DNA from: a virus
Direction: 5' to 3' (one strand)
Virus record (IMG/VR): IMGVR_UViG_3300020020_000050
Location: 1 to 48,783 of that record
DNA: 48,783 nt
The notes beneath the pieces are model-generated. The model was not told where the DNA came from, searched no databases, and saw only the letters and a list, made by a program, of their open reading frames with translations. The translations under genes and the position numbers were made by a program. Of the stretch, positions 1-6,501 are shown piece by piece (the stretch's first letter is position 1; every line of letters starts with the position of its first letter).

Positions 1-1
1 T

Positions 2-436
2 GTCATCGACTTCCTGCGCAATGCTTCTAGCTGGTCTGAGTTCGCACGGTCCCTCGCCGGTTCCTATGATGACTTCGGCAAGCTGTCACCGGGTCAACTC
101 GACGCAGCACGCGGCATGATGGCTAAGTCCGCAGCACGCAAGGCCGAGCGCATCGCTCAGCGTGACGCGCCCGCATCGTCAGGCAATCACATGGGCACCG
201 TTGGACAGCGCGAAGTGTTCACGCTCACCATCAACAAGATCATCGAAATGGATGGCATGTACGGCACCTCTTATATGCACCTGTGCAGCGACGCTAACGG
301 CAACGTGTTCAAGTACAAGGGCACGACTGAACTCGGCGAGCAAGGCGCAACCGTGACCGTCAAGGCAACGGTGAAAGAGCACGCGGCATATAACGGTGTC
401 GCACAAACCGTCATCAACCGCCCGAAGGTGCAATGA
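2..436 (+). CDS. Phage protein with C-terminal OB-like domain (5'-truncated by window edge)
   Basis: The frame is open from base 2 through the internal Met codons at 116 and 119, so only the last 144 residues are seen. Residues upstream of 116 (FLRNASSWSEFARSL, then LSPGQLDAARGMM) resemble a short helical linker I know from phage DNA-metabolism proteins. The last 80 residues (GTVGQREVFTLTIN ... TVKEHAAYNGVAQTVINR) look like a conserved beta-rich, OB-like domain ending in the TVKxHxxYxGVxQT motif. The function of the family is not known to me; a nucleic-acid role is inference. A terminator hairpin follows three bases after the stop codon. Confidence 0.75.
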   Translation, partial: VIDFLRNASSWSEFARSLAGSYDDFGKLSPGQLDAARGMMAKSAARKAERIAQRDAPASSGNHMGTVGQREVFTLTINKIIEMDGMYGTSYMHLCSDANGNVFKYKGTTELGEQGATVTVKATVKEHAAYNGVAQTVINRPKVQ

Positions 437-438
437 AC

Positions 439-471
439 AAGAAGAGAAGGGCTCTTGCCCTTCTTCTTTTT
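439..471 (+). terminator. Rho-independent terminator
   Basis: A GC-rich hairpin (AAGAGAAGGGC, loop TCTT, GCCCTTCTTCTT, one mismatch) runs straight into a T-rich tract. It lies directly after the stop of the truncated first gene and directly before the first early promoter, so it separates the upstream operon from the early-gene block. Confidence 0.85.
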
Positions 472-476
472 ATCTG

Positions 477-511
477 TGCTATACTAGCGGCACACCAACA
501 GAAAGCGCACC
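477..511 (+). promoter_or_regulatory. Early promoter/leader cassette 1 (no palindrome)
   Basis: Extended -10 TGC-TATACT (477-485) followed by the conserved leader CACACCAACAGAAAG and ATG at 512. This copy lacks the GTTA-N5-TAAC palindrome; the terminator at 439-471 occupies that position instead. Confidence 0.75.
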
Positions 512-709
512 ATGAACCAACTGAACCTCTATCGTACAAAAACCATCGGCGAACTTGAGTACATCGTGCGCGATGCAGGCGAAGCCGCCGCCGCCATGCG
601 CGGCCTGGACGACAAGGCCGAGTGCAAGTATCTCGATCAAGTCAATGACGCCTGCACCGTCTTATATGAGCGCAGGGTCAAGGGCACGCAACAGCACGTT
701 ATCGCTTAA
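512..709 (+). CDS. Small early phage protein, unknown function
   Basis: A 65-residue acidic/basic mixed protein, predicted mostly helical, with no recognisable motif. The ATG lies at the end of the conserved leader that precedes most early genes, which fixes the start. It is alone downstream of cassette 1. Its 3' end overlaps the last codons of the oppositely oriented exported-protein gene by 4 bases, so the two are convergent without a terminator between them. Confidence 0.75.
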   Translation: MNQLNLYRTKTIGELEYIVRDAGEAAAAMRGLDDKAECKYLDQVNDACTVLYERRVKGTQQHVIA

Positions 710-1230
710 CGCGTGCAATTAACAGCGCTGGTCGGCACTACGCCGCCAGTCGTTGCCGCAGTGGTGCAAGTCGTCGTCAGCACAGTCTGACCGGCTTGCT
801 GCACCGTGAGCGTCACCGACGTGAATTGAATGTCGGTGATCGTCTCGGTCCAATTCGCGTTAGGACAATCCGGCGCACCTGGGATGTTCGCAGCCGGTGG
901 CGTCGTCGTGACGCTGAAGCCGACGTTCCCGTTCTTGAACTGTTCATCAGGAATCGCCACGGAGCCCGAGAGCGTCACCGGCTGCGGCACCTGACCGGGC
1001 GGCTGATTCTGGCCGCTCGGGTTCGTGCATGTCGCGCTGATGGTGCCCGTCGCCGATAGCGTGACAACGACATCACCTTCACCCAGGCCCGCGAGCGAGC
1101 CCGTCGCCGAGATCGACAACCCGTTATCAATGAGCGTCGGGTTTCGATTCTGCTTGAAATGCACGCTCGCAGCGAGCACCGAAGCGGCCATTAGCGAAGC
1201 TGTGAGAAGGGTTAGCGCTGACTTCATCAT
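706..1230 (-). CDS. Putative exported protein (moron-like)
   Basis: 174 residues, the only minus-strand gene in the left block. The start at 1230 is chosen because AAAGGAAA lies 8 bases upstream and the N-terminus is a clear Sec signal peptide (MMKSALTLLTASLMAASVLAAS). The mature part is beta-rich with Thr/Val repeats and five Cys (TCTNPSGQNQPPGQ, DCPN, TTTC, NCTR), like small secreted bacterial proteins of unknown function. It has its own sigma70-type promoter and a canonical Shine-Dalgarno, unlike the neighbouring early genes. This fits an independently expressed accessory gene, perhaps altering the host envelope; that role is inference. Confidence 0.8.
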   Translation of the reverse strand: MMKSALTLLTASLMAASVLAASVHFKQNRNPTLIDNGLSISATGSLAGLGEGDVVVTLSATGTISATCTNPSGQNQPPGQVPQPVTLSGSVAIPDEQFKNGNVGFSVTTTPPAANIPGAPDCPNANWTETITDIQFTSVTLTVQQAGQTVLTTTCTTAATTGGVVPTSAVNCTR

Positions 1231-1275
1231 GATGCATTTCCTTTGTTGAGTAGAACGGCAGAAAGCCGCACGCGA

Positions 1276-1305
1276 ACAATAGACCAAAAAATTGTAACAG
1301 TGCAA
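1276..1305 (-). promoter_or_regulatory. Sigma70-type promoter for the exported-protein gene
   Basis: On the minus strand, TTGCAC (1300-1305) and TATTGT (1276-1281) are separated by 18 bases, about 45 bases upstream of the ATG at 1230. It is back-to-back with cassette 2 on the other strand. Confidence 0.55.
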
Positions 1306-1321
1306 ATATTTTCGATGAGGC

Positions 1322-1384
1322 TTGCGTTACGCGATAACGGCGGTATATAATTCCTCATCGCAACGAATTAACCGAAAGACAGAA
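1322..1384 (+). promoter_or_regulatory. Early promoter/leader cassette 2
   Basis: TTGCGT (1322-1327), palindrome CGTTA-CGCGA-TAACG (1325-1339), TATAAT (1346-1351), then a leader ending AACCGAAAGACAGAA before ATG 1385. An outer inverted repeat CGATGAGG (1313-1320) / CCTCATCG (1353-1360) flanks the whole promoter. Confidence 0.8.
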
Positions 1385-1582
1385 ATGAACAAGATCAGCA
1401 AAAACTCCCTCACGATGACCCTTGGCACCGCCGCTGACATGGTCGCCCGCGCCGACAAGTTCGACGCAAATCAACTGGCTCGCGCCCGCGTCGTCGTCGC
1501 CTACTGGACCGCTCTGCGTGCCAAGCAAGCCCGCGCAAAGGCCGCGAAAAATAATTTTGCAGGTGCTTGCGTTACGCGCTAA
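1385..1582 (+). CDS. Small Ala/Arg-rich early protein
   Basis: 65 residues, starting at the ATG that ends the conserved leader of cassette 2. The middle and C-terminal parts form a basic helix (ARARVVVAYWTALRAKQARA). The last residues (AGACVTR) and the TAA stop are encoded by the -35/palindrome of cassette 3, so the gene runs into the next promoter. No family is recognised. Confidence 0.7.
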   Translation: MNKISKNSLTMTLGTAADMVARADKFDANQLARARVVVAYWTALRAKQARAKAAKNNFAGACVTR

Positions 1583-1622
1583 CACTGGTATATAATTCAT
1601 TCACACCAACCGAAAGACAGAA
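1567..1622 (+). promoter_or_regulatory. Early promoter/leader cassette 3
   Basis: TTGCGT (1567-1572), degenerate palindrome CGTTA-CGCGC-TAACA, TATAAT (1591-1596), leader CACACCAACCGAAAGACAGAA, ATG 1623. The TAAC half supplies the TAA stop codon (1580-1582) of the upstream gene. Confidence 0.8.
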
Positions 1623-1913
1623 ATGCAAATCGCTAACACCATCCTCGCGCAACTCGGCGGCAACCGCTTCATCGCCATGACCGGCGCAAAGAATTTCGTC
1701 GGCACCGAGAACGCTCTGCACTTCCACATTCCCGGCCGCAAGATCAACTCGGTTGTGATTCGCCTGGACGCCACCGACACCTACACTGTCATGTTCAACA
1801 AGCGCACGAACATGGGCGTGAACATCAAGAGCGTTTCGAGCGCGACGATGGTCTACGCTGACAAACTGCGCGAAGTGTTCACCGAGCACACCGGCCTTTA
1901 CACCTCCCTCTGA
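1623..1913 (+). CDS. Conserved phage protein (LGGNRFIAMTGAKNF family)
   Basis: 96 residues. The N-terminal motif LGGNRFIAMTGAKNFVG and the C-terminal VYADKLREVFTEHTGLYTSL match a small protein family I recall from many phages and some plasmids of Gram-negative bacteria, at full length; no function is known to me. It is the first gene of a pair with 1924-2163, ten bases downstream, both behind cassette 3. Confidence 0.85.
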   Translation: MQIANTILAQLGGNRFIAMTGAKNFVGTENALHFHIPGRKINSVVIRLDATDTYTVMFNKRTNMGVNIKSVSSATMVYADKLREVFTEHTGLYTSL

Positions 1914-1923
1914 AAGAAAGAAC

Positions 1924-2163
1924 ATGAAACGCGTCGACATCAAATTCACCGTGGAGGGACTCGGCGAGTTCCCTCTCGACATGCTGCGCTACGACCGCTG
2001 CTTTCCGCGCACCGGCATGGACTGTGACAGCATCACGTACAAGGGCGAGCGTCGACAAGTTACGCTCGTTGCGCTTAACCGTGATTCCTATTTGTGGAAA
2101 CCGACCTATGGCCGATGGGAATCATTCGGATGGAATGTTGTCGAGGTTGAAGTCATCGAATAA
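1924..2163 (+). CDS. Conserved small phage protein
   Basis: 79 residues with FPLDMLRYDRCFP near the N-terminus and WKPTYGRWESFGW near the C-terminus, a pattern I associate with small phage proteins of unknown function that often sit in early-gene blocks. It is preceded by GAAAGAA as a weak ribosome binding site ten bases after the preceding stop, so co-transcription with the upstream gene is expected. Confidence 0.8.
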   Translation: MKRVDIKFTVEGLGEFPLDMLRYDRCFPRTGMDCDSITYKGERRQVTLVALNRDSYLWKPTYGRWESFGWNVVEVEVIE

Positions 2164-2167
2164 GTTG

Positions 2168-2202
2168 TGCTATACTAGCGGCACACCAACAGAAAGACAG
2201 AA
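2168..2202 (+). promoter_or_regulatory. Early promoter/leader cassette 4 (no palindrome)
   Basis: Extended -10 TGC-TATACT (to 2176), then AGCGGCACACCAACAGAAAGACAGAA and ATG 2203. The -10 to leader stretch is the same as in cassette 1 apart from the last few bases before the start codon, and like cassette 1 it lacks the palindrome. Confidence 0.75.
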
Positions 2203-2457
2203 ATGAAATCACTTGAACAAAAAGAAGAAGCACGCTGGATGCGCGGCATCAATCGCGACATCGAGAAGCACGACAAGATCAGCAAGCTCGAAGACAAGAT
2301 CATCGCGTCTTGCATCATCGGCACCCTCATGCGCGAAGGCAAGATCGTGCATTACATCAACCTGACGGACCGCAAAGGACGCTATACCGGCAAGATCAAG
2401 ACCGGCACCGAAGGCGACTTGATGTCCTACCTGATCCGTAACAGGTACGTGCAATGA
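2203..2457 (+). CDS. Small early protein, unknown function
   Basis: 84 residues; the N-terminal 40 are strongly charged and helical (KEEARWMRGINRDIEKHDKISKLEDK), followed by a more beta-like C-terminal half. Start fixed by the leader of cassette 4. Its stop overlaps the ATG of the KOW-like gene (ATGA at 2454-2457), so translation of the two is coupled. No family recognised. Confidence 0.75.
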   Translation: MKSLEQKEEARWMRGINRDIEKHDKISKLEDKIIASCIIGTLMREGKIVHYINLTDRKGRYTGKIKTGTEGDLMSYLIRNRYVQ

Positions 2458-2639
2458 ACAAGCTCGTGAAAGTGGCCGCAGGCCATTACAAGGGCACGCA
2501 CGGCATCGTGCGTAACGTGTTCGACGGCAGCGGTGCACCTCACGTGCGCAACGCTCGGGCGAAGTGGCTCGTGACGCTGAACGTCGGCGGCTCGTTCTTC
2601 GTGCCATCCCTGGCGCGGGCTCGGGAGTCCATCGCATAA
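2454..2639 (+). CDS. Small KOW-motif-like protein
   Basis: 61 residues. VKVAAGHYKGTHGIVRNV resembles a KOW motif (V-x-GxxKGxxGxV), the short beta-hairpin found in ribosomal proteins and NusG-type factors; a role in RNA or ribosome binding is inference. It is coupled to the upstream gene by a 4-base overlap and has no promoter of its own. It ends just before cassette 5. Confidence 0.7.
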   Translation: MNKLVKVAAGHYKGTHGIVRNVFDGSGAPHVRNARAKWLVTLNVGGSFFVPSLARARESIA

Positions 2640-2655
2640 TTATTTTCATTTGCTG

Positions 2656-2717
2656 TTGCGTTACGCGATAACGTCGTGCTATACTTCGTCATCGTCAACG
2701 CAAACAGAAAGCAGCAA
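2656..2717 (+). promoter_or_regulatory. Early promoter/leader cassette 5
   Basis: TTGCGT (2656-2661), palindrome CGTTA-CGCGA-TAACG (2659-2673), extended -10 TGC-TATACT (2680-2685), leader ending AACAGAAAGCAGCAA, ATG 2718. Confidence 0.8.
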
Positions 2718-2990
2718 ATGAAAGTCTTCACATTCAACCCCACCACCGGCCGTCGTGGCGAACAAATCGCTGACCTCGTTGTGCCTTCTTCAACCCGTCG
2801 CACCTACGATGTCGCCTGCAAGTTTCCCGCTCACGGTGCCGACGCCGAGTGGCAAGTCATCACCGAAGCGAAGAACCTCAAAGGCCAAGCGATGTCGTTC
2901 GACGTGCCGGTGTGCTTCTGCCTGGGCAAGTGGACCGCAGGCACCGACACGACTTGGCAATGGTGTGTTCTGATGCCCGCAGCAAAATAA
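2718..2990 (+). CDS. Small early protein, unknown function
   Basis: 90 residues beginning MKVFTFNPTTGRRGEQI. The start at 2718, not the in-frame ATG at 2676, is chosen because the latter lies inside the promoter. A beta-rich protein with a C-terminal CFCLGKWTAGTDTTWQW stretch. Cassette 6 follows directly after the stop. Confidence 0.75.
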   Translation: MKVFTFNPTTGRRGEQIADLVVPSSTRRTYDVACKFPAHGADAEWQVITEAKNLKGQAMSFDVPVCFCLGKWTAGTDTTWQWCVLMPAAK

Positions 2991-3002
2991 AAGAAAGATA
3001 AC

Positions 3003-3067
3003 GCACCGTTACGCTGTGACGGTGCTATAATTCCTCATCGCAACGAATTTAACCCAGAAAGCACGAA
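3003..3067 (+). promoter_or_regulatory. Early promoter/leader cassette 6
   Basis: Palindrome GCACCGTTA-CGCTG-TGACGGTGC (3003-3025, 8 of 9 pairs), TATAAT (3026-3031), leader with CTCATCGCAACGAATTT and CCAGAAAGCACGAA, ATG 3068. Confidence 0.8.
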
Positions 3068-3406
3068 ATGACACCCGCACAAATCCGCACCATTGCCCGC
3101 ATCACCGCACGCGCCGACGCTCAGAGCCGCTTCTTGACCACCGAAGACACCGACTACATTGACGGCCCGCTCGTCAGCGAAGTGCGCGGCCTCGCGACTC
3201 ACAGCGTGTTGCTGATCATCCACAACAGCACACCCGAGCGCAAATGGTTTCAGAAATCGCGCAGTGCGTTTGTCGTCATCGGTGTGCGCGGTGGCGTGCG
3301 CGTCACTGAAGCTGACCTCACCGGCTTTAGTCTGCACACGTTCACAATGCGTGCCATCAAGGCAAAGCTCGCAGCCCGCGCACGTCGCGAGAAGGCCGCA
3401 GCATGA
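3068..3406 (+). CDS. Small basic early protein
   Basis: 112 residues, first of three overlapping genes behind cassette 6. The middle is beta-rich (SVLLIIHNST ... SAFVVIGVRGGVRVTEADL) and the C-terminus a very basic helix (RAIKAKLAARARREKAAA), which suggests nucleic-acid contact; that is inference. The stop overlaps the next ATG (ATGA at 3403). Confidence 0.75.
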   Translation: MTPAQIRTIARITARADAQSRFLTTEDTDYIDGPLVSEVRGLATHSVLLIIHNSTPERKWFQKSRSAFVVIGVRGGVRVTEADLTGFSLHTFTMRAIKAKLAARARREKAAA

Positions 3407-3606
3407 GAGTCACTGTTGAAGACTACGCGAAGCAACTCGGCGTGAGCCGATCTACAGCATTCCGCCGCCTCACGAAGCTCGTGCAAGAAGGCAAGGCGGT
3501 GTGCTATACCGGATACGTGCAACACAGCCCGAGCAACTTCTCGGATGTGCGCATGCCGCCATCCGGCCGCATCAACTACTACAAGCTACTAGAGGCCGCA
3601 CAATGA
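3403..3606 (+). CDS. Small helix-turn-helix DNA-binding protein
   Basis: 67 residues. Residues 4-30 (TVEDYAKQLGVSRSTAFRRLTKLVQEGK) form a classic helix-turn-helix of the winged type, followed by a short beta hairpin. It is the clearest transcription-regulator candidate in the early block, and so a candidate for the protein that reads the repeated promoter palindrome; that link is inference. ATGA overlaps join it to both neighbours. Confidence 0.8.
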   Translation: MRVTVEDYAKQLGVSRSTAFRRLTKLVQEGKAVCYTGYVQHSPSNFSDVRMPPSGRINYYKLLEAAQ

Positions 3607-3785
3607 AGAACAAACAGTTTGCCGTCGTGAAGCGCTACGATCAGTTTCGCGGCCCGAAGGGCGGGCTCGTGTGCCTTGGATGGGATGTCGTCGACGTGCG
3701 CGGCAATATCGTGCTGCGACGCCTGCCTAGCGCGAAGCTCGCACGTCGCCTGCGCGATAGCCTGAACGCGACGAGCAAGGTGTAA
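3603..3785 (+). CDS. Small basic early protein
   Basis: 60 residues, very basic, beta-rich N-terminal half and a basic C-terminal helix (SAKLARRLRDSLNATSK). The start at 3603 overlaps the upstream stop (ATGA), which is preferred to the in-frame upstream ATG at 3501 lying within the HTH gene. No family recognised. Confidence 0.75.
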   Translation: MKNKQFAVVKRYDQFRGPKGGLVCLGWDVVDVRGNIVLRRLPSAKLARRLRDSLNATSKV

Positions 3786-3794
3786 CGGTTTGTT

Positions 3795-3867
3795 CGTTAG
3801 CGCGTAACGGCAGAATCTCGCATATAATTCATTCATCGCAACGAACTAACCCGGAAAGAGAAACATC
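3795..3867 (+). promoter_or_regulatory. Early promoter/leader cassette 7 (variant)
   Basis: Palindrome CGTTA-GCGCG-TAACG (3795-3809), TATAAT (3823-3828) and a long leader to ATG 3868. The palindrome to -10 spacing is longer than in most copies, and the -10 is preceded by CGCA instead of TGC. Confidence 0.7.
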
Positions 3868-4251
3868 ATGGCCTACGTCGACCAAGTCAAGAAAGCAAAG
3901 ATCGCCGCCGCACTCAAACCCGTCATGCCTAAGGGCTGGAAATATTCGCTGGCTGTGAACAACCATTCGACCATCGTTCTGAACATCGCTTCGGCACCCG
4001 TCGACATCATCGCCGCCCTGGTCCCGAGCGAATACCGCAAGCCTGCCGAAATGACCTATGCGCAGATTTACCACAAGCGCATCGACGAATGCTTCACCGA
4101 TGCCGAGATCACCGCAACTTTCGAAAAGATCGCCGACGCTCTGAACCTCGACAACTTCGACAAGTCGGACAGCATGACCGATTATTTCCACGTCGGTCAC
4201 TACGTCGACATCAACGTCGGCAAATGGAATAAACCCTTCACCGTCAAATAA
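3868..4251 (+). CDS. Conserved phage protein of unknown function
   Basis: 127 residues. The stretch KGWKYSLAVNNHSTIVLNI followed by PVDII resembles a widely distributed phage protein family in Gram-negative hosts (SLAVRNHSTLVLNI-type signature). No catalytic motif is visible. It stands alone between cassettes 7 and 8, with the A-rich stretch typical of cassette borders right after its stop. Confidence 0.8.
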   Translation: MAYVDQVKKAKIAAALKPVMPKGWKYSLAVNNHSTIVLNIASAPVDIIAALVPSEYRKPAEMTYAQIYHKRIDECFTDAEITATFEKIADALNLDNFDKSDSMTDYFHVGHYVDINVGKWNKPFTVK

Positions 4252-4262
4252 AAATAAAGGTG

Positions 4263-4318
4263 CACCGTTACTCGATAACGGTGTGCTATAATTCAGTCAC
4301 ACCAACAGAAAGCAGCAA
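4263..4318 (+). promoter_or_regulatory. Early promoter/leader cassette 8
   Basis: Perfect 8-bp palindrome CACCGTTA-CTCGA-TAACGGTG (4263-4283), extended -10 TGC-TATAAT (4287-4292), leader CACACCAACAGAAAGCAGCAA, ATG 4319. Confidence 0.85.
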
Positions 4319-4522
4319 ATGAAATTCGAAATCGGCCAAACCTACACCACCCGCTCTGCCTGCGATCACGATTGCATCTTCGCGATCACCGTCGCCAAGC
4401 GCACCGCGAAGACGATCACGACCACCAAGGGCAAGACCCTGCGCATCAGCGAGTACGAAGGCCGCGAGCAAGTCAAGCCCTATGGCACGTACAGCATGTG
4501 CCCCATCATTTCCGCCAAGTAA
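4319..4522 (+). CDS. Small early protein, unknown function
   Basis: 67 residues, beta-rich (KFEIGQTYTTRSACDHDCIFAI), Thr/Lys-rich centre. Start fixed by the leader of cassette 8. First gene of an apparent three-gene unit with 4548-4727 and 4727-5128. The N-terminal FEIGQ-type opening is shared with the small protein at 6316-6492 (FEIGQVVKG), possibly a distant paralogue. Confidence 0.75.
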   Translation: MKFEIGQTYTTRSACDHDCIFAITVAKRTAKTITTTKGKTLRISEYEGREQVKPYGTYSMCPIISAK

Positions 4523-4547
4523 TCCACCACCAACCGAAAGGAAAAGA

Positions 4548-4727
4548 ATGCCCGAATATTTCGTATGCGAACCCGGACCGATGGGAGGTTGTCTCATCGT
4601 CTGGGTCGGCGGCACCCTGGAAGAAGCAAAACAATTCATCACCCGCAGAACATCCCTGTATAACTCTAGGGACAAGAAGCACGGCAACCCTGCCGAGTAT
4701 TTCATCTACCGTCAAGAAAGCAACTAA
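4548..4727 (+). CDS. Small early protein, unknown function
   Basis: 59 residues (MPEYFVCEPGPMGGCLIVW...). The start at 4548 has AAAGGAAAAGA upstream and follows a leader like the cassette leader (CACCAACCGAAAGG) without a -10, so only the translation-start half of the cassette is present. The stop shares one base with the next start. Confidence 0.7.
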   Translation: MPEYFVCEPGPMGGCLIVWVGGTLEEAKQFITRRTSLYNSRDKKHGNPAEYFIYRQESN

Positions 4728-5128
4728 TGGCATTCAAGCTCACCAAAGAACAAACCGCCGCACGCGACGCGCTAGCGGGTCGCCTGGAAGAAGCACGCGA
4801 GAAGCTCGACTCCGCAGTCGTCGACTTCAATGACACGATCACAGCCGCACGCGGTGTGCTGCAAGAAGAGATCGACGCCTATAACGGCTTGCTCAGTGAG
4901 GTGAAGAGCTTCGCCGATGATGTCGCGCAGGATTGGGAGAACGATTTCGAAGAGAAGTCCGAGCGCTGGCAGGATGGCGACACCGGCCAAGCTGTGCGCG
5001 AACTGATCGAAGCATGGCAGAACGTCGACTTCGAAGGCGTCGACATCGACACGCCTGATCCTGAGGTGAGCTTCGATGCCGAAGTGCACAGCGAGCTTCT
5101 GACCGATCTGCCGACCGAGAAAGAATAA
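4727..5128 (+). CDS. Acidic coiled-coil early protein
   Basis: 133 residues, strongly acidic. Residues 5-70 have a heptad-like pattern (ARDALAGRLEEAREKLDSAV ... EEIDAYNGLLSEVKSF) expected to form a coiled coil; the C-terminal third is acidic with DTPDPEVSFD. It may be a structural or DNA-mimic-type protein; nothing more can be said. Stop-start overlap with the upstream gene. Confidence 0.75.
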   Translation: MAFKLTKEQTAARDALAGRLEEAREKLDSAVVDFNDTITAARGVLQEEIDAYNGLLSEVKSFADDVAQDWENDFEEKSERWQDGDTGQAVRELIEAWQNVDFEGVDIDTPDPEVSFDAEVHSELLTDLPTEKE

Positions 5129-5136
5129 AAGATTCT

Positions 5137-5194
5137 GCACGCGTTACGCAATAACGCGTGCTATAATCTGGGCTCACCAACAGAAAGCAGCAAA
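5137..5194 (+). promoter_or_regulatory. Early promoter/leader cassette 9
   Basis: Perfect 10-bp palindrome GCACGCGTTA-CGCAA-TAACGCGTGC (5137-5161), TATAAT (5162-5167), leader CTCACCAACAGAAAGCAGC, ATG 5195. Both outer arms differ from the common GCACCG/CGGTGC form and still pair. Confidence 0.85.
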
Positions 5195-5338
5195 ATGAAA
5201 ACCTGGAAAATCACCGGAACCCGTCGCGGTCAACTCGTCACCGTCACCGTGCAGGCCGCAAACCATAACGACGCAATCCGCGCCGGAAGTCATGCACCGC
5301 ACATGCTCGTCGTGCGCGATGTGGTGCTCGTGTCATAA
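5195..5338 (+). CDS. Very small early protein
   Basis: 47 residues (MKTWKITGTRRGQLVTVTVQ...). The start is fixed by the leader of cassette 9. The pattern of beta strands followed by AANHNDAIRAGS resembles small phage proteins with a beta-beta-alpha unit; the family is not certain. Followed after 19 bases by 5358-5822. Confidence 0.7.
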   Translation: MKTWKITGTRRGQLVTVTVQAANHNDAIRAGSHAPHMLVVRDVVLVS

Positions 5339-5357
5339 AACAACCGAAAGAAAGCAA

Positions 5358-5822
5358 ATGAAATTCCGTATCAGCAAAGATGAAAGAAGCAACGCGGGCA
5401 AGTTGCTCGACGTGACGCACGTTGTCCAATTCGAGAATGGCCGCGTGTCGGTGCCGGGTCGCATCAGCGGCAGACAGGCGACATGGGAGGGCAGTCTAGG
5501 CACGAGCGTGACCTTCGCCGACGCAGAGGCAGAGGCATGGTTGCTCGCTCAAAATATCAACTGGAAAGCGCATGCAGCATGGCTCGACATAACACGTGCA
5601 GAACGCGAGGCACGTGCTGCCAAGGAACGAGCAGACCGCGAACGTCGACAAGCAGAGGCACGCAAAGAACTCGCCATCATCCAGGCCGCACAAGTCAAGT
5701 ACGCTACGGTTGTCGAACACGGCATGATGACCTTCGACGGTACACCACAGATCGCGAGCGTCCCAGGTGAAGAAGGCCGCAAATGGGTGTCAGCATGGGT
5801 ACTCGTGGAGGTGCCGTCATGA
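5358..5822 (+). CDS. Early protein with charged helical segment
   Basis: 154 residues. The start at 5358 is preceded by AACCGAAAGAAAGCAA, matching the leader rule. A beta-rich N-terminal part is followed by a long charged helix at about residues 75-118 (REARAAKERADRERRQAEARK), then a C-terminal beta segment. Second gene behind cassette 9; its stop overlaps the next ATG (ATGA at 5819). Confidence 0.75.
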   Translation: MKFRISKDERSNAGKLLDVTHVVQFENGRVSVPGRISGRQATWEGSLGTSVTFADAEAEAWLLAQNINWKAHAAWLDITRAEREARAAKERADRERRQAEARKELAIIQAAQVKYATVVEHGMMTFDGTPQIASVPGEEGRKWVSAWVLVEVPS

Positions 5823-6028
5823 GTTGGCACCGGCCGAAGTACACGAGCAGCCGCTACGTTAACGGCAACTACTACATCCAGAAGGATCACTCGCGACTGT
5901 GCGACGTGTGGCGTGTTTACTACAATAACAAAGAAATTGCGCAATCAACGACGCTACGCGCCGGAAAAGCAGCCGCCGCAGAACATTTCGGGAAAGTAGT
6001 TGCAGCGTTACGCGAGAACGGGTTATAA
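5819..6028 (+). CDS. Small early protein whose stop lies in a -10 box
   Basis: 69 residues, basic and aromatic (MSWHRPKYTSSRYVNGNYYI). Start overlaps the upstream stop. The gene ends GAG AAC GGG TTA TAA, the last six bases of which overlap the TATAAT -10 of cassette 10, so coding and promoter sequence coincide. No family recognised. Confidence 0.75.
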   Translation: MSWHRPKYTSSRYVNGNYYIQKDHSRLCDVWRVYYNNKEIAQSTTLRAGKAAAAEHFGKVVAALRENGL

Positions 6029-6055
6029 TTCGTTCACACCAACCGAAAGACGAAA
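6004..6055 (+). promoter_or_regulatory. Early promoter/leader cassette 10
   Basis: Palindrome CGTTA-CGCGA-GAACG (6006-6020, one mismatch), TATAAT (6024-6029), leader CACACCAACCGAAAGACGAAA, ATG 6056. The element is inside the 3' end of the upstream coding region. Confidence 0.8.
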
Positions 6056-6250
6056 ATGACCGACAAAGAATACGTGATCCGCGCAGCCCACATGAAGAAG
6101 CTGTCCCTCATCAAACCCGAGAAGGGTCAGCGCATCATTCTCGCGCACGACTTCAACAAGAAGGACGCTCACGGCGTCTACCCTTGCGTCATCGACGCTA
6201 CCACCTGGGCAGAAGCCCGAGCCCAAATCAACAAGTTCTATCAGGACTAA
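6056..6250 (+). CDS. Small early protein, unknown function
   Basis: 64 residues, basic, with an alternating strand/helix pattern (GQRIILAHDFNKKDAHGVYP). Single gene between cassettes 10 and 11; start fixed by the leader. No recognised family. Confidence 0.75.
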   Translation: MTDKEYVIRAAHMKKLSLIKPEKGQRIILAHDFNKKDAHGVYPCVIDATTWAEARAQINKFYQD

Positions 6251-6259
6251 AAATACTTG

Positions 6260-6315
6260 GCACCGTTACTCGATAACGGTGCTATAATCGAATCTCACCC
6301 ACAGAAAGAAATGAA
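6260..6315 (+). promoter_or_regulatory. Early promoter/leader cassette 11
   Basis: Perfect 9-bp palindrome GCACCGTTA-CTCGA-TAACGGTGC (6260-6282), TATAAT (6283-6288), leader CTCACCCACAGAAAGAA. The first ATG (6311) is followed at once by TGA in frame; the working start is the next ATG at 6316. Confidence 0.85.
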
Positions 6316-6492
6316 ATGAACTCCTTCGAAATCGGTCAAGTCGTCAAGGGCATCGTTTGCGGCACCTTCATCATCCTGCGCTTTCGCACCATCGGCAGCG
6401 AGCAGTACGCTCAAGTGCAATGCTACGACCCGGAAAGCGGCCGGACCATGCGCGGTGAAATGGCCTTGCCGCTCGACGCACTGAAGGCCTAA
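6316..6492 (+). CDS. Very small early protein
   Basis: 58 residues, MNSFEIGQVVKGIVCGTFII... ending LPLDALKA. Beta-rich with a compact small-barrel look (GQVVKGIVCGTFIILRFRTIG). Placed behind cassette 11, with an ATGAAATG double start of which the first codes only for two residues. The opening is like that of the protein at 4319. Confidence 0.75.
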   Translation: MNSFEIGQVVKGIVCGTFIILRFRTIGSEQYAQVQCYDPESGRTMRGEMALPLDALKA

Positions 6493-6501
6493 AAGAAAAA
6501 C

